Assembly: GCF_009759665.1 (NCBI RefSeq)
Contig: NZ_WQNE01000010.1
Location: 1-64,000, forward strand
Direction of reading: 5' to 3'
DNA: 64,000 nucleotides
DNA from: Bradyrhizobium cajani
GTDB taxonomy: Bacteria > Pseudomonadota > Alphaproteobacteria > Rhizobiales > Xanthobacteraceae
Part shown: positions 17,782 to 27,098 of the stretch, in pieces
Layout of the letters: each line of letters begins with the position of its first letter
Position numbering within the stretch: the stretch's first letter is position 1
Position numbers and translations under genes: made by a program
The notes under the pieces: model-generated
Told to the model about the DNA's origin: nothing
Seen by the model: only the letters and a program-made list of their open reading frames with translations
Databases searched by the model: none

Positions 17782-17809
17782 CTCGCTGGCAGGCCTGCCT
17801 GCCAGCGAG
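17782..17809. terminator. Bidirectional hairpin terminator between convergent genes
   Basis: CTCGCTGGCAGGC (17782-17794) and GCCTGCCAGCGAG (17797-17809) are perfect 13-base complements. It begins ten bases after the stop of the giant repeat protein gene and lies 28 bases from the stop of the convergent methyltransferase gene. There is no clear U-run on either side, so it may be factor-assisted, but position and stem strength suit a shared terminator. Confidence 0.7.
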
Positions 17810-17836
17810 AGTTCCGAGACGACAGGTGAAACGACG

Positions 17837-18574
17837 TCAGTGCGGCCGCGACGGTGTGGCCGCACCGATGAAGATGATGTCTTCGGCCAGCAGCGGGAGC
17901 TGCCGCAGCAGCATCGACTTCAGCTTTCCGGCGCGCATGAAAGTCGCCATCTTTACCTCGACCGGCGCATAGCCGGCGTCGATCGCGACCTTGGCGATCG
18001 TATAGGGCGTGAAGAAGAACCGGTGATCGCTGTTGATCGTCTCGACGTTCTTCAAGATGCCCTTGATGTTGCCGCCCCTGAAGGCGTTCGGGACGGTGAT
18101 CACGATGTGATCGACGACGTCGCCGTAATTTTCCCTGAAGCGCGACAGGAACGCGACCGGGTTCGGAATGTGCTCGACGACTTCGCCGAACACGGCGATG
18201 TCGAACTTCCGACCGGATATCGCGTCGATCTTCTGAGCCGACGTCACGTCGCCGGCGACCATGTTGTCGAGCCCGGAAATTCGCGATGCCTCCCGCACCG
18301 CATCCGCATCGATATCGACGCCGATCGTGTATTCGGAACACTCCGTGATCAGGCCATGCAGCCAATCCCGGTTGTCGATCTTTCGCTTGATGAGCGGCAG
18401 ATGGTCACAGCATCCGACATGCAGGACCCGCTTGCCCCGGCAGATGTCCACGAGGACGTCACATCTGTATCGGACGTCCCCGTCTCCCCGATACTGCACG
18501 ACGATGGTGTCTTTGAATTTCGAACCGTCGAGATAGGGATAGACTTGCGAAAAATCTGTGATGATCGACGACAT
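17837..18574 (-). CDS. SAM-dependent class I methyltransferase (245 aa)
   Basis: A methyltransferase with a Rossmann-type SAM fold. Motif I is in KRVLHVGCCDHLPL, the acidic residue after strand 2 is in TIGVDIDADAV, and a later strand reads DIAVFGEVVEHIPNP, as in Methyltransf_11/23 families. The start ATG is complement 18572-18574. It is the last gene of the minus-strand run of envelope genes from 24.5 kb down to here, after a 165-base gap, and is convergent with the giant repeat protein gene. O-methylation of a sugar in the exported polymer is the likely role; bradyrhizobial exopolysaccharides are known to contain methylated sugars, but the acceptor here is inferred only from context. Confidence 0.8.
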   Translation of the reverse strand: MSSIITDFSQVYPYLDGSKFKDTIVVQYRGDGDVRYRCDVLVDICRGKRVLHVGCCDHLPLIKRKIDNRDWLHGLITECSEYTIGVDIDADAVREASRISGLDNMVAGDVTSAQKIDAISGRKFDIAVFGEVVEHIPNPVAFLSRFRENYGDVVDHIVITVPNAFRGGNIKGILKNVETINSDHRFFFTPYTIAKVAIDAGYAPVEVKMATFMRAGKLKSMLLRQLPLLAEDIIFIGAATPSRPH

Positions 18575-18739
18575 TGGCTGGCCCTCGGTACATGATTAGT
18601 CGTTTCCCGACACAACTATACATAGCCAGCAATCAGAATTGTGACCGGATTCTCGCCAAGGCCGATTCGAAGCGCGCCAAGTTGCGGCCAGAATATGTGC
18701 AATTGCCGACGGCGGAACCGAGGCGGCTGCACTCGCTCT

Positions 18740-19309
18740 TTAGGCGCGCAACCGGCCCGGCGCGTCCGCGCGCACGATCCGCGCAGGCGCTCCTGCGGCG
18801 ACGGAGTGCGGCGGAACATCACGCGTCACCACCGCGTTGGCGGCGACATTTGCTCCCTCGCCGATCGAGGTCGGGCCAACGATCACGGCACCGGTATAGA
18901 TGACGGCATTGTCGCCGATGGTCGGGCAGCCCGGCTCATCCCAGGCGCGCCGACCGAGCGTGACATTGTGATACAGCATCACGGAACGGCCGATCCGCGC
19001 GCCCTCACCGACTACAACTCCGGTCGGATGCGGCAAGATCAGCCCCGGACCGATTTCCGCGAGAACCGAGATGTAGCAGCCGCGACGCATCAGCGCGCGC
19101 ACGAGCAGCCAGGTGATCTGATGGCCCCACCGAGTCTGGAAGCGCAGCATCTTGGCAATGCGCCAGGTCGTGATCACGGCGAAGCCGGGACTCGTGAGCA
19201 AGGCGATGAGGGCCGCACCAACACCGGACTTGCCGGTATTCGCCATCAAGTCCTCGCGCCACGGAATCCCCGCCTGGGGTCTGGCACCTGTTCCCGCTTC
19301 TGAAGACAT
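18740..19309 (-). CDS. Hexapeptide-repeat acetyltransferase, serine acetyltransferase-like
   Basis: A 189-residue left-handed beta-helix acetyltransferase. The N-terminal helical part (SPGFAVITTWRIAKMLRF) resembles the serine acetyltransferase/WcaB group, and the hexapeptide repeats run from about IGPGLILPHPTGVVVGEGA through IGDNAVIYTGAVIVGPTS to NAVVTRDVPPHSVAAGAPA, with a histidine in MLYHNVTLG at the active-site position. I start at ATG 19309 (MSSEAGTG); the open frame reaches 19426 but that part overlaps the flippase gene. Its placement 14 bases after the flippase stop argues for O-acetylation of the polysaccharide rather than cysteine synthesis, although a metabolic serine acetyltransferase cannot be excluded. 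Confidence 0.8.
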   Translation of the reverse strand: MSSEAGTGARPQAGIPWREDLMANTGKSGVGAALIALLTSPGFAVITTWRIAKMLRFQTRWGHQITWLLVRALMRRGCYISVLAEIGPGLILPHPTGVVVGEGARIGRSVMLYHNVTLGRRAWDEPGCPTIGDNAVIYTGAVIVGPTSIGEGANVAANAVVTRDVPPHSVAAGAPARIVRADAPGRLRA

Positions 19310-19322
19310 CCACCAATCTCTA

Positions 19323-20777
19323 TCAACTTGCCGTGGGCAGGTTCGCCTGAATCGGCTGAGCCGACCCACCCAGCAACGACTGCACGCTGCTCCAGATTCG
19401 GCGCCTGAATACCACATAGCTGCCAAGCACGATCAGCGCATAGACGGCTGTCGCGATCAGCCAATGCGACAGGGTTGCGACATCACCCTTGGTCGCAACG
19501 AGCGCGCACAATGCGCCGAGCGACGTGGCGACCGTAGCGGGCATGAGCGCACCGAACAACGAAGCATAGGAGACCGAGCAATTGCGGGCTCCAATCATCA
19601 GCATGAGGGCGCAAACAAGAACCGATACGACCAGATACACGACGGCGACGGCCGTGAGCCCGAACGGCAACGCGACGAGAAACGCCAGAATCATGCTGGC
19701 GCTGTTGGCGGTGCTCACCCAGAACTGGAGCCGGGCCTTGTCGTGGGCCAGCAGAATCGGCCCGGCATAGGCCGCAATCGACTGTGCCGCGCCGGCGGGC
19801 GCGAGGATGGCGATCAACGGCAACACCTCCTGCCAATGCGGCGAGAGGAACGTCGCAACGGGATATTTGAGCCCGAATGTCAGGTAGATCATCGTCGGGA
19901 ACGTGATCATCGCCGTCATGCCGAGCACCGCGCAAATCGCCGCCTTGCGCCGTTCCCGCTCGCGCTCCCCGTTCATGCGGCTCAAGGTCGCCATGAGCAC
20001 TCCGCCACCAGGCCATGACAGGATCATCAGCGGTAGCGTCATGAACTGGAAAGCGAGACCGAACAGGCCGACCGCCGCCGCGCCCAGCTTGGCGCCGATC
20101 ATGAGATTCCCGACATTTCTCGCGGCAAAGTTGAGGACGTTCGAAGCCAGCACCCAGCCGCCGAATGACAGCATCAGGGCGACGCCGCGCCATTTGAAGG
20201 ACAGGTGAATGTGGCGTCTGGTGTTCACATAGAACGCGACAGCACGCACCGCCTGCATCAGGACGTAATACGCGATCAGCGCCCAGATCCCCCACCCCAA
20301 CAGGGCGCCCACCACGCCGACGACCGCGGCAACCAGCGCCGCCCCAGCCTCGATCATGGCGATCGTCTGGTATCGCAAGGACCGCTCCAGAACCGCGCGC
20401 GGGCCCATCGCCGAGATGGACAAGACGACCGAGCCCGAGAGAGCGGCCAGCACAGCCGGAAGCCCCTGCATGTCGACGGCGGCTCCCAGGGGCTTCGACG
20501 CCGCGGCCAGCACCAGCGCGCAGCCGATCCCGATCGCCACCATCAGGGTCGTCGCCGCACCGGCTTCCTCCTTCGTGAGCGACGTTCTCTGGATCATCGC
20601 GCTCGACAGCCCCAGATCGGTCAGCATGGAGATGAATGCGATGAACGGCAGCGAGAAAGCGACGAGCCCGAATTCCGTGGGCGTCACGAAATACGTAATC
20701 AGCAGCGTGATGAGGAACTGAACAGCCGACTTCACGATGTTCACGCTCGACATCGAGAGCAGATTCTTGATGATCAT
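19323..20777 (-). CDS. Wzx/WzxC-type polysaccharide flippase (484 aa)
   Basis: A polytopic membrane protein of the polysaccharide biosynthesis/MOP family. The opening segment (SSVNIVKSAVQFLITLLITY, then FVTPTEFGLVAFSLPFIAF) is characteristic of WzxC/ExoT-like lipid-linked oligosaccharide flippases. It is followed by paired helices over the full length and a basic C-terminus (VVFRRRIW). It differs clearly from the 463-residue flippase encoded at 9.9-11.3 kb. It lies 48 bases downstream of an acyltransferase gene and 14 bases upstream of the acetyltransferase gene, in a probable minus-strand operon. Confidence 0.87.
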   Translation of the reverse strand: MIIKNLLSMSSVNIVKSAVQFLITLLITYFVTPTEFGLVAFSLPFIAFISMLTDLGLSSAMIQRTSLTKEEAGAATTLMVAIGIGCALVLAAASKPLGAAVDMQGLPAVLAALSGSVVLSISAMGPRAVLERSLRYQTIAMIEAGAALVAAVVGVVGALLGWGIWALIAYYVLMQAVRAVAFYVNTRRHIHLSFKWRGVALMLSFGGWVLASNVLNFAARNVGNLMIGAKLGAAAVGLFGLAFQFMTLPLMILSWPGGGVLMATLSRMNGERERERRKAAICAVLGMTAMITFPTMIYLTFGLKYPVATFLSPHWQEVLPLIAILAPAGAAQSIAAYAGPILLAHDKARLQFWVSTANSASMILAFLVALPFGLTAVAVVYLVVSVLVCALMLMIGARNCSVSYASLFGALMPATVATSLGALCALVATKGDVATLSHWLIATAVYALIVLGSYVVFRRRIWSSVQSLLGGSAQPIQANLPTAS

Positions 20778-20825
20778 GATGTCACCCGTACGTGATCCGG
20801 CTGAAACGATCGCGAAGGGACACGC

Positions 20826-21884
20826 TCAGGCGACATAGCGGGCCTCCCGGCGCACTCCGAAGAACAAGCCCCGCAGCGCCGGATCGAGCAAACGGCGGAA
20901 CCTCACCTCGATCAGTTCGTAGCTGACCGTACCTGCTATCAGTGCAGCAATCAGGCCAACACCTGCAAACCCGGCCCAGAGGAGCCAGAGACTGACGCCA
21001 TATGCAGCCAGCTTCACGCCGATGACCTGCAACGGGAATAGCGCAAAAGGATGGACCAAATAGAGGCTGTAGCTGATCTTTCCGAGGAACTGCAGGAATT
21101 TGCCGCTCAAGGCGACGGCAATGCCGGAGTCCGGCGCAAGGACCATTCCAAACAGCAGCGCACCTGGAAGCAGCGCGACCAGCGGATGCACATATTCGAT
21201 CGACACATACATCGCAATTCCGCAAAGGACGCCCGCCAGCAATCCGGGCCAGCCGACGACACGAATCCGCAGATCGACGAGACTGAACAGCAGTCCGACC
21301 AAAAAGAAAGCAGCGATCGGCCGAAACGCGATTCCGGCAAGACCGAGCAGGATGAACGGCGCCGCCAGGAGCCAGTTCCTCCGCTGCACCACCATCACGA
21401 AGATCACGGCGAACAGGATGTAGAACGCCCATTCGTAAGACAGGGTCCAGGCGTTCTGCTGGCCGATCGGCAATCCCAGTGCATCCGGCAGGAACGTGAG
21501 ATTGACGAAGAACAGCTTCAGATATGTCGGCAGATCGATCCCCTTGAAGAACTTGTAGCCAACCAGGGGGCCCGCCGTGAACAGGATCAGGTGCAGGATC
21601 ACGAATACGGGGAGGATCCGCAGAGCGCGATCGAGAAAGAACTTCCCGACACTGCGGTGACGCATCAGGCTCGCCGGAATCAGGAAGCCGCTGATCATGA
21701 AGAACAGTTCGACCCCGTGCCCACCCAAGTTGACCGTCGCTTCAAGCCACGGCCAGATTGGAGGTAGGAAACCCGCCAGAAGCGGCATGTCCTGGAGATG
21801 CACGATCAGCACGCTGAGCGCCGCGATGCCGCGCAGCCCCTGAATCGCCTCTATGAAGTTCCTGCCGTCTCCGCTCACTGCCAT
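20826..21884 (-). CDS. Acyltransferase 3 family membrane protein (352 aa)
   Basis: An integral membrane O-acyltransferase of the OafA/ExoZ (acyltransferase 3) family with about ten hydrophobic helices. The family's N-terminal signature is present: IQGLRGIAALSVLIVHL, then HGVELFFMISGFLIP, containing the conserved arginine-glycine and the FF-x-ISGF motif. Such proteins transfer acetyl or other acyl groups from the cytoplasm to surface sugars. It is one of three paralogous acyltransferases in this locus (also 23.3-24.5 and 31.8-32.9 kb), here between the Wzy-like and flippase genes. Which sugar is modified is unknown. Confidence 0.87.
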   Translation of the reverse strand: MAVSGDGRNFIEAIQGLRGIAALSVLIVHLQDMPLLAGFLPPIWPWLEATVNLGGHGVELFFMISGFLIPASLMRHRSVGKFFLDRALRILPVFVILHLILFTAGPLVGYKFFKGIDLPTYLKLFFVNLTFLPDALGLPIGQQNAWTLSYEWAFYILFAVIFVMVVQRRNWLLAAPFILLGLAGIAFRPIAAFFLVGLLFSLVDLRIRVVGWPGLLAGVLCGIAMYVSIEYVHPLVALLPGALLFGMVLAPDSGIAVALSGKFLQFLGKISYSLYLVHPFALFPLQVIGVKLAAYGVSLWLLWAGFAGVGLIAALIAGTVSYELIEVRFRRLLDPALRGLFFGVRREARYVA

Positions 21885-21966
21885 GATCCGATATCAAGAT
21901 GGAAGAAAGTGCCGGACCAAGGCCCGCGCCGCGCTCCGCAGCTCATTGCATGCAGCAGCATGGCAA

Positions 21967-23322
21967 TCACGCCGGCCGCGAGACGAGATCGTCGACGTCC
22001 GGCACCAGCGGCGCTGCATTCGAGGCAGCTTTGCTGTCACCCTTCTCTCGCGCGAAGACTTCGCTGAAGGCCACACCCAGCATGATCAAGCCGCTGGCCG
22101 GACCATAGGCCAGGACCGTGATGGTGAAGAGATTCATCGCGACGGTAAAGGACAGCTTGTAGATGTCCCTGGTCCTTGCGACCGCGAGGATGACCAGGGC
22201 CATGAAGACCACGAAGATCGGCCCGAACATCAGATAGGTGCCGAGGTAGAAATTATCCACCGGGACGTAATAGCTGAGCTTGTTCGAGAACAGCAGCTGC
22301 GGATAGTTGAAACAACCGAGGCCGCAGCCGACGAAGAAGCCGACCGGCATGAGATCGGCCATGTAGACGAACGGCAATTGCCAGCTGTTGTTGACGCGGT
22401 CCTGCAGGCTGAACAAGCCGCGCGACATGCTGATCAGCCCGTTGCCGGAGAACAGGGCGATCAGCACCGCCGGCACGAGGATCGACAGGAACGAAAGCAG
22501 CGCCATTCGCCGCAGCATGGGAAATTTCTCGCGCTCCGGAACGAGGCGAACGATGATGAGGCAGACGACATAGATCACCATCACGCCGAGCGACGTCTTG
22601 TTGGTGGTCAGCTTGATGGCGTAGAGGCCGATCGGCGTCCAGAACAGGCACCACAGCAAGCTCCGGCGCACCGAGCTGACCACGAATGAAATGAACACGA
22701 AGAATGCGGCCATCGTGCTGTCGGCGGCCAGTCCCGCCAGACGCGTCTCCGAAGCCGACCACCACAGCCGCGTCGCCTGCCGCGTCGTTCCGAAACTCTC
22801 GTAGGCGTATCCCACCCACGGCATCTGCATGCGCGAGGATAATATGATCCCGACGATCGTGAGATAGAAGATCGGGTGAAGCCAGCGCAGCAGTCGATCA
22901 TAATCGCCGAAATTGCGCCCGCAGAAGCAGAAGCCGACGAACACCGGCGCGATCATCTTGAACGACGACATCATGCCGCTGAAATAGCCCAGGAACACGT
23001 ATCCGAGGTAAAGCGCAAAGCAGATGTAGAACAACGTGAGAATCGCGACGAGGCTTCGTCCCATCAGGATGTAGCGCTGCACGAACGCGAAAATGCAGAC
23101 CAGCGCAAAAATGTCGGGCAGGAACCACAGCGGGCTGATCTTGAGGACCGCCAGATAATAGCGCAGCGCGCCTGCGAGCGCGTCGCGATAAAAATAAAGG
23201 AGGAGCGCAATCGCCTCGAGACTGAAGAACGCGCTGCCCTCCTGCTGATGATGCAGGGGCATCCGCACCGGATCGACGATGCGCCAGTCCGAGCTCGGGA
23301 GAGCCGAAGAATTGCTGGACAT
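21967..23322 (-). CDS. Wzy-like polysaccharide polymerase candidate (451 aa)
   Basis: A membrane protein with about 11 predicted helices and no soluble domain, starting MSSNSSALPSSDWRIVDPVR. Position among flippase and acyltransferase genes and the topology, with a large loop (YESFGTTRQATRLWWSASETR) near the middle, suggest an O-antigen/EPS polymerase. Wzy proteins are poorly conserved, so the call depends on topology and context. The segment FFVGCGLGCFNYPQLLF resembles the late G-x-G-x-G-x-F motif of polymerases and ligases. Its start is six bases after the stop of the upstream acyltransferase gene, so the two are co-transcribed. Confidence 0.68.
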   Translation of the reverse strand: MSSNSSALPSSDWRIVDPVRMPLHHQQEGSAFFSLEAIALLLYFYRDALAGALRYYLAVLKISPLWFLPDIFALVCIFAFVQRYILMGRSLVAILTLFYICFALYLGYVFLGYFSGMMSSFKMIAPVFVGFCFCGRNFGDYDRLLRWLHPIFYLTIVGIILSSRMQMPWVGYAYESFGTTRQATRLWWSASETRLAGLAADSTMAAFFVFISFVVSSVRRSLLWCLFWTPIGLYAIKLTTNKTSLGVMVIYVVCLIIVRLVPEREKFPMLRRMALLSFLSILVPAVLIALFSGNGLISMSRGLFSLQDRVNNSWQLPFVYMADLMPVGFFVGCGLGCFNYPQLLFSNKLSYYVPVDNFYLGTYLMFGPIFVVFMALVILAVARTRDIYKLSFTVAMNLFTITVLAYGPASGLIMLGVAFSEVFAREKGDSKAASNAAPLVPDVDDLVSRPA

Positions 23323-23328
23323 CGCGCC

Positions 23329-24519
23329 TCACTCCGCCGCGGCAACAGAGGGAACGGCCGGGCGGCTGAACAGCCGAAGGACGAACCGCGATCCCGGCAT
23401 TTCGACCCAGTGGTAAGTGACGTTGGAAAGAACGAGCACGCCCACCACGAACAAGGCGAGCAGCAGCGACGCCACCAACCCCGGAAGCACGTTATCCACC
23501 ATCTGCAGGCGCCCCGTCCCCACGCCGCGTGCGAAGTACTGGATGAGCACGAGTACCAGCGCATGGGTCATGTAGATCGAATAGGAGCGCTTGCCGAGCC
23601 AGACCAGGGGGCGGGCCGACAGCAGCTTTGGCAGGAGCCGCTCGGGGAACGCCATCAGCGAGCCCAGCAGCGCGCCGAAAACGACCGGCGCGCAAAAGCT
23701 GAGCCGCTCGTCGAGATTGACGATGCAGACCAGCACGATTGAGACGACGGCGGCGCCGATCTGGCACGCCGACTGAACGAAGGGGCTCACCGAACGGCCT
23801 TTCCCGGAGACGAGGCGGAGCGTGAGCACGCCGACGAAGAAGCCCAGAAAGCACCTGGTGAAGCCGTTGATCTGGAAATCGAGCGTCTCATTCTTGAGCA
23901 CGAAGACGATGACGGCCGCCCCGACGACCGCCAGCAGAGCGCTGAGAACATAGACCAGCTTGACGTAGCCAAGGCGCTGCGCCACGACGACGACGCCCGC
24001 AAACACGATATAGGTGTAGAACTCGGCGCTGATGCTCCAGCTCGGGCCGTTCCAGCTCAGATAGTCGAGCAAGCCCATGGCATGGAGCAAGAACACATTC
24101 ACGCCGAACGAATACACGTTGTTGACCTGGAGATCCGCCGTTTCGTTGGTCGAGAAATGCAGCAGGCCGACTTCGGTCAGCGACAGCCGCATCAGGCGAA
24201 ACGCCAGGAACGCGAACAGCATCACGATGTGCAGCGGATAGATGCGCGCGATACGACGCAAGGTGAACGTTCGGAAGTCGAACTCGCTGAATTCCGACTG
24301 AACATAGCTCATCGAAATCACGATGCCGCTCAGCACGAAAAACAAATCGACGCAGAGCCAGGAATTGTGAAAAAACGCGACGTCGATCCAGGCGCGATGG
24401 GGAAGCGTAGCGCCAAGCGGGTCCGATCCGACGAAGTGATGGACGACTACGCAGACGGCGGCGAGGCCCCGCACGCTGTCCAGTGGAACGTAGTGCGCCT
24501 TAGTTTGATGAGCTAGCAC
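23329..24519 (-). CDS. Acyltransferase 3 family membrane protein (396 aa)
   Basis: A second OafA/ExoZ-type acyltransferase with about ten helices. N-terminal signatures: PLDSVRGLAAVCVVVHHFVG and LCVDLFFVLSGIVIS, with the catalytic-region histidine pair (VVHHF). The C-terminal part WLGKRSYSIYMTHALVLVL is also typical. It is the first gene of the minus-strand run acyltransferase, Wzy-like, acyltransferase, flippase, acetyltransferase, so its promoter must lie in the 365 bases shared with the divergent O-antigen ligase-like gene. Confidence 0.87.
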   Translation of the reverse strand: MLAHQTKAHYVPLDSVRGLAAVCVVVHHFVGSDPLGATLPHRAWIDVAFFHNSWLCVDLFFVLSGIVISMSYVQSEFSEFDFRTFTLRRIARIYPLHIVMLFAFLAFRLMRLSLTEVGLLHFSTNETADLQVNNVYSFGVNVFLLHAMGLLDYLSWNGPSWSISAEFYTYIVFAGVVVVAQRLGYVKLVYVLSALLAVVGAAVIVFVLKNETLDFQINGFTRCFLGFFVGVLTLRLVSGKGRSVSPFVQSACQIGAAVVSIVLVCIVNLDERLSFCAPVVFGALLGSLMAFPERLLPKLLSARPLVWLGKRSYSIYMTHALVLVLIQYFARGVGTGRLQMVDNVLPGLVASLLLALFVVGVLVLSNVTYHWVEMPGSRFVLRLFSRPAVPSVAAAE

Positions 24520-24884
24520 TTGAAAGACGCTCTACGATTCGACCAAGACGAAATGCTGCGGTGCAATATACTGCCTCCAGCCGGTGATTTGTTCAACCGA
24601 AAAGAGCCGCGGGTCGCCCATCTCCGGTGCGTAACACTGCACGACAGATGCGGCAGCAAGAAGCCGGCCCGCAACTTTGCCTCGGATCCGCGACGTGCGC
24701 ATAAACTTCAGCTTTCGTGAGGCAACAGGCATTGCGTCTGGAACAGATCAGGGCTGCGCGGGCGACCATCCATGGCGTTCCCTGCGATCAATGCGAATGA
24801 CGGCCAACACGTCGGCGCGCGTTCACTTGATCGCGCGCGCAGTTCTGATAGTTCCGTCGCTGCTGAGCTGAGACAGAGGGGCCT
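24520..24884. other. Divergent promoter region between acyltransferase and ligase-like genes
   Basis: About 365 bases separating two divergently transcribed envelope genes. It should contain promoters in both directions. Only the ribosome site of the plus-strand gene (AGAGGGG at about 24875-24881) is clear. I see no strong palindrome or hairpin, and the short open frames lack support. Confidence 0.45.
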
Positions 24885-26267
24885 TTGGGCGCGATATCGC
24901 GATTTTTCGCCGCAGCCGTGTTTGTGCTGGCGCCACTTCCGCTCGGATCGCTCGACCTCGCGTGGATTTGCTTCTGGAATTTTCTGCTCGTTTGCAGCCT
25001 GCTGAGCGCCGATCTTTCGGCCGTGAGCCGTCGCAACGCCATGCTGCTCATTCCGACGGCAGCGGCCGTCGCAATGGTGGGCGTCATCGTCATGTTACAA
25101 ATGGGGAGCGGCCCTTCTGCACAATCCGCAGCCATCTGGGAATTGCCACGGCGATTTTTCGGTCTTGCGCTGCCTGAGCGCCTCTCGGTCACCGCGCGCG
25201 GTCCCTGGCTGGCGTTCGGATCGGTCCTGCTGCTGTCGCTTGCATTCGTCCGCGCCGTGATTCTTGCAAGCGATGCGCGAGCCGCGCGTTCACTACTCCG
25301 AATACTGGCGCTGGCGGGCTGCCTGTATGCACTCTACGGAATTCTGGCGGAGCTGATCGCACCTGACATGGTCCTGTTCAGACAGAAAGAGGCCTATCTG
25401 GGCTTTGCCACAGGCACCTTCGTCAACCGAAATACGGCGGCAACGTTCTGGGGCACTTGCGCACTGCTGTTTCTGGTGCCGCTTCTGCGCACCATGCACC
25501 GCCGTCACGAAGGCGGGCCGCCGGCACAACCGAATTGGCAACAGCGGCTGGAGCAAATCTTCGCCACGCCGGTCGCACTTGGAGCTGGCTTCGCGATCTG
25601 CACGATCGCGCTCGCCATGACCGGATCGCGAGCGGGTCTTCTGCTGTCCGTAGGGGCGTTCGTGCTGGCCATCGTTCTTTACCTCTTACCGCTCGAACTC
25701 GGCAGATCGCGGAAATGGCTGGTTCTTGGCGGCTCGGCGGCAGCGGGGCTCGTGCTCTTGCAGCTCGTCGGCGGCATCGTCGCCGGACGAATCGTCGAAC
25801 ACGGACTGATCGATGCGCAGCGGCTTGCGGCGTATCGGGCCTCGTCGGGGATGATCCCCGATCATCAGTTGCTCGGTGTCGGGCTAGGCAATTTCGAGGC
25901 GGTTTTTCCCGCCATCAGACCGGCAGAGCTCGGCAGTCTCGGCATCTGGGATCGCGCTCACAGCACGCCATTGGAAATTGCCGTCGAATTGGGCATTCCG
26001 GCCTTTGTGGTGATCGCGCTCGTCTGCATCTGGTATTTTTACCATTTGTTTACCGGAAGCTTGCGGCGAAAACGCGATCGCTACATACCCGTCGTCGGCG
26101 CGAGCGTCGCCATCTTGGGAGTGTCACACAGCTTTATCGATTTTTCGCTGCAGATTCCCGGCTACGGCGTGTTTTTCGCCGCCATCGTCGGATGCGGCCT
26201 CGCGCAATCGCTACCGTCACAGATGCGAAAAGAGCGTGGCAAATCTGCGCAAATCGAGCTACATTAA
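24885..26267 (+). CDS. O-antigen ligase/polymerase-like membrane protein (460 aa)
   Basis: A polytopic protein of the Wzy_C (O-antigen ligase) superfamily. It has about 11 helices, a long loop between helices after TGTFVNRNTAATFWG, and the family motif LLGVGLGNFEAVFPAIRP followed by DRAHSTPLEIAVELG, where the HS/H-N region is the conserved loop of ligases and Wzy-like polymerases. The TTG start at 24885 has AGAGGGG four or five bases upstream. Together with the Wzy-like protein encoded at 22.0-23.3 kb it gives the locus two candidates for polymerase or ligase functions. It is followed by secreted small proteins and then the Wzc-like gene on the same strand. Confidence 0.8.
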   Translation: MGAISRFFAAAVFVLAPLPLGSLDLAWICFWNFLLVCSLLSADLSAVSRRNAMLLIPTAAAVAMVGVIVMLQMGSGPSAQSAAIWELPRRFFGLALPERLSVTARGPWLAFGSVLLLSLAFVRAVILASDARAARSLLRILALAGCLYALYGILAELIAPDMVLFRQKEAYLGFATGTFVNRNTAATFWGTCALLFLVPLLRTMHRRHEGGPPAQPNWQQRLEQIFATPVALGAGFAICTIALAMTGSRAGLLLSVGAFVLAIVLYLLPLELGRSRKWLVLGGSAAAGLVLLQLVGGIVAGRIVEHGLIDAQRLAAYRASSGMIPDHQLLGVGLGNFEAVFPAIRPAELGSLGIWDRAHSTPLEIAVELGIPAFVVIALVCIWYFYHLFTGSLRRKRDRYIPVVGASVAILGVSHSFIDFSLQIPGYGVFFAAIVGCGLAQSLPSQMRKERGKSAQIELH

Positions 26268-26294
26268 ATTATAAGTTAAGGAAATGGGCTGGCA

Positions 26295-26939
26295 ATGAAT
26301 TTGAAATTGGCTGGGCACTTCACTCTGATCGTCGCAGGACTGGCGTTGTTGGCTGGAACGCCGTCGGCATTCGGCGCAACGGGCGTCAGCACGGGCTGCG
26401 TTGCCAACACCGGGATCGTCTCGGCGGAGCGCGCCACCGACTTTCTGGCCAACCCTGGAGCCCTGCTCGATCAGTTCAAGGATGGCCAGGGCGGTCTCGC
26501 CTCGGCGGTCCGCGACCTCATGACCGCACGTCCCGAGACCGTCGAGGGCGTTGTCTCACTGGCGAAGGCCAGCAGCGCGGATCAAAGCCGCGCCATCGGC
26601 GCCGGCCTCGGCACCGCCGCCTCGGTCTGCGTCCTTTCGCAACCAGGCGTTGCCCAGCTGATCCAGGAGGCGGTTCTCAAGACAGAGAATCCTGACCTGA
26701 TTCAATCGTTCACCAGCATCACGGGCGATATTCCGACCGAAGCGACGAACGGTGCCGATCCGACCGGTGAGACGACGGCGGGCGGTGGAGCAGGTTCGAC
26801 CGCCGCGGAGGCGCGCGGTGGCGCGGCAACCTCGACCAATCCCACTGTCTTGAATCAAAGCGGCCCCGGCGCAGCGGCGCAGACGCTTTTTGCGGCCACC
26901 TCCACCTCGGTTCTGACCTCCGTAAGCCCGTCGCGTTGA
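26295..26939 (+). CDS. Secreted protein of unknown function, paralogue of the 28086 gene
   Basis: A 214-residue exported protein. It has a signal peptide (MNLKLAGHFTLIVAGLALLA, likely cut after AFG), a helical core from about residue 45 to 140 (FLANPGALLDQFKDG, RDLMTARPE, ADQSRAIGAGLGTAASVC), and a low-complexity Gly/Ala/Thr tail. The core aligns with the product at 28086-28682: FVSDPSVLLRQ, then ADRVAIGTGLHRAEERC, each followed by a second cysteine-containing helix and a Phe/Tyr-rich end. Two conserved cysteines could form a disulfide. It starts 27 bases after the ligase-like gene, with TAAGGAA upstream. No known family is recognised; an accessory role in polymer assembly in the periplasm is inference. 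Confidence 0.75.
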   Translation: MNLKLAGHFTLIVAGLALLAGTPSAFGATGVSTGCVANTGIVSAERATDFLANPGALLDQFKDGQGGLASAVRDLMTARPETVEGVVSLAKASSADQSRAIGAGLGTAASVCVLSQPGVAQLIQEAVLKTENPDLIQSFTSITGDIPTEATNGADPTGETTAGGGAGSTAAEARGGAATSTNPTVLNQSGPGAAAQTLFAATSTSVLTSVSPSR

Positions 26940-27010
26940 CGGTCGGATCCGCTGCGTTGGCGGCGCATTAACCAACCTTCTCCGGCCGGTCCAAAGACCG
27001 ACCGGTTTCG

Positions 27011-27022
27011 TTACAATTGTAA
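27011..27022. promoter_or_regulatory. Perfect 12-base palindrome TTACAATTGTAA
   Basis: A fully self-complementary 12-mer 76 bases upstream of the protease gene start. It stands out in an otherwise GC-rich context. It could be an operator or part of an AT-rich promoter. Confidence 0.3.
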
Positions 27023-27098
27023 ATGTCCGCGGAACCAAAGCCTAAATCGTTTGTGAGATACCCTTTGCATCAAGAAAAAAACTTGAGACGGGGATGTC

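Noticed and set aside
26284..26298. Four-codon leader peptide (MGWQ) overlapping the start of the 26295 gene
   Set aside because: TAAGGAA and ATGA overlap are suggestive, but four codons can arise by chance and there is no attenuator structure or regulatory residue run.
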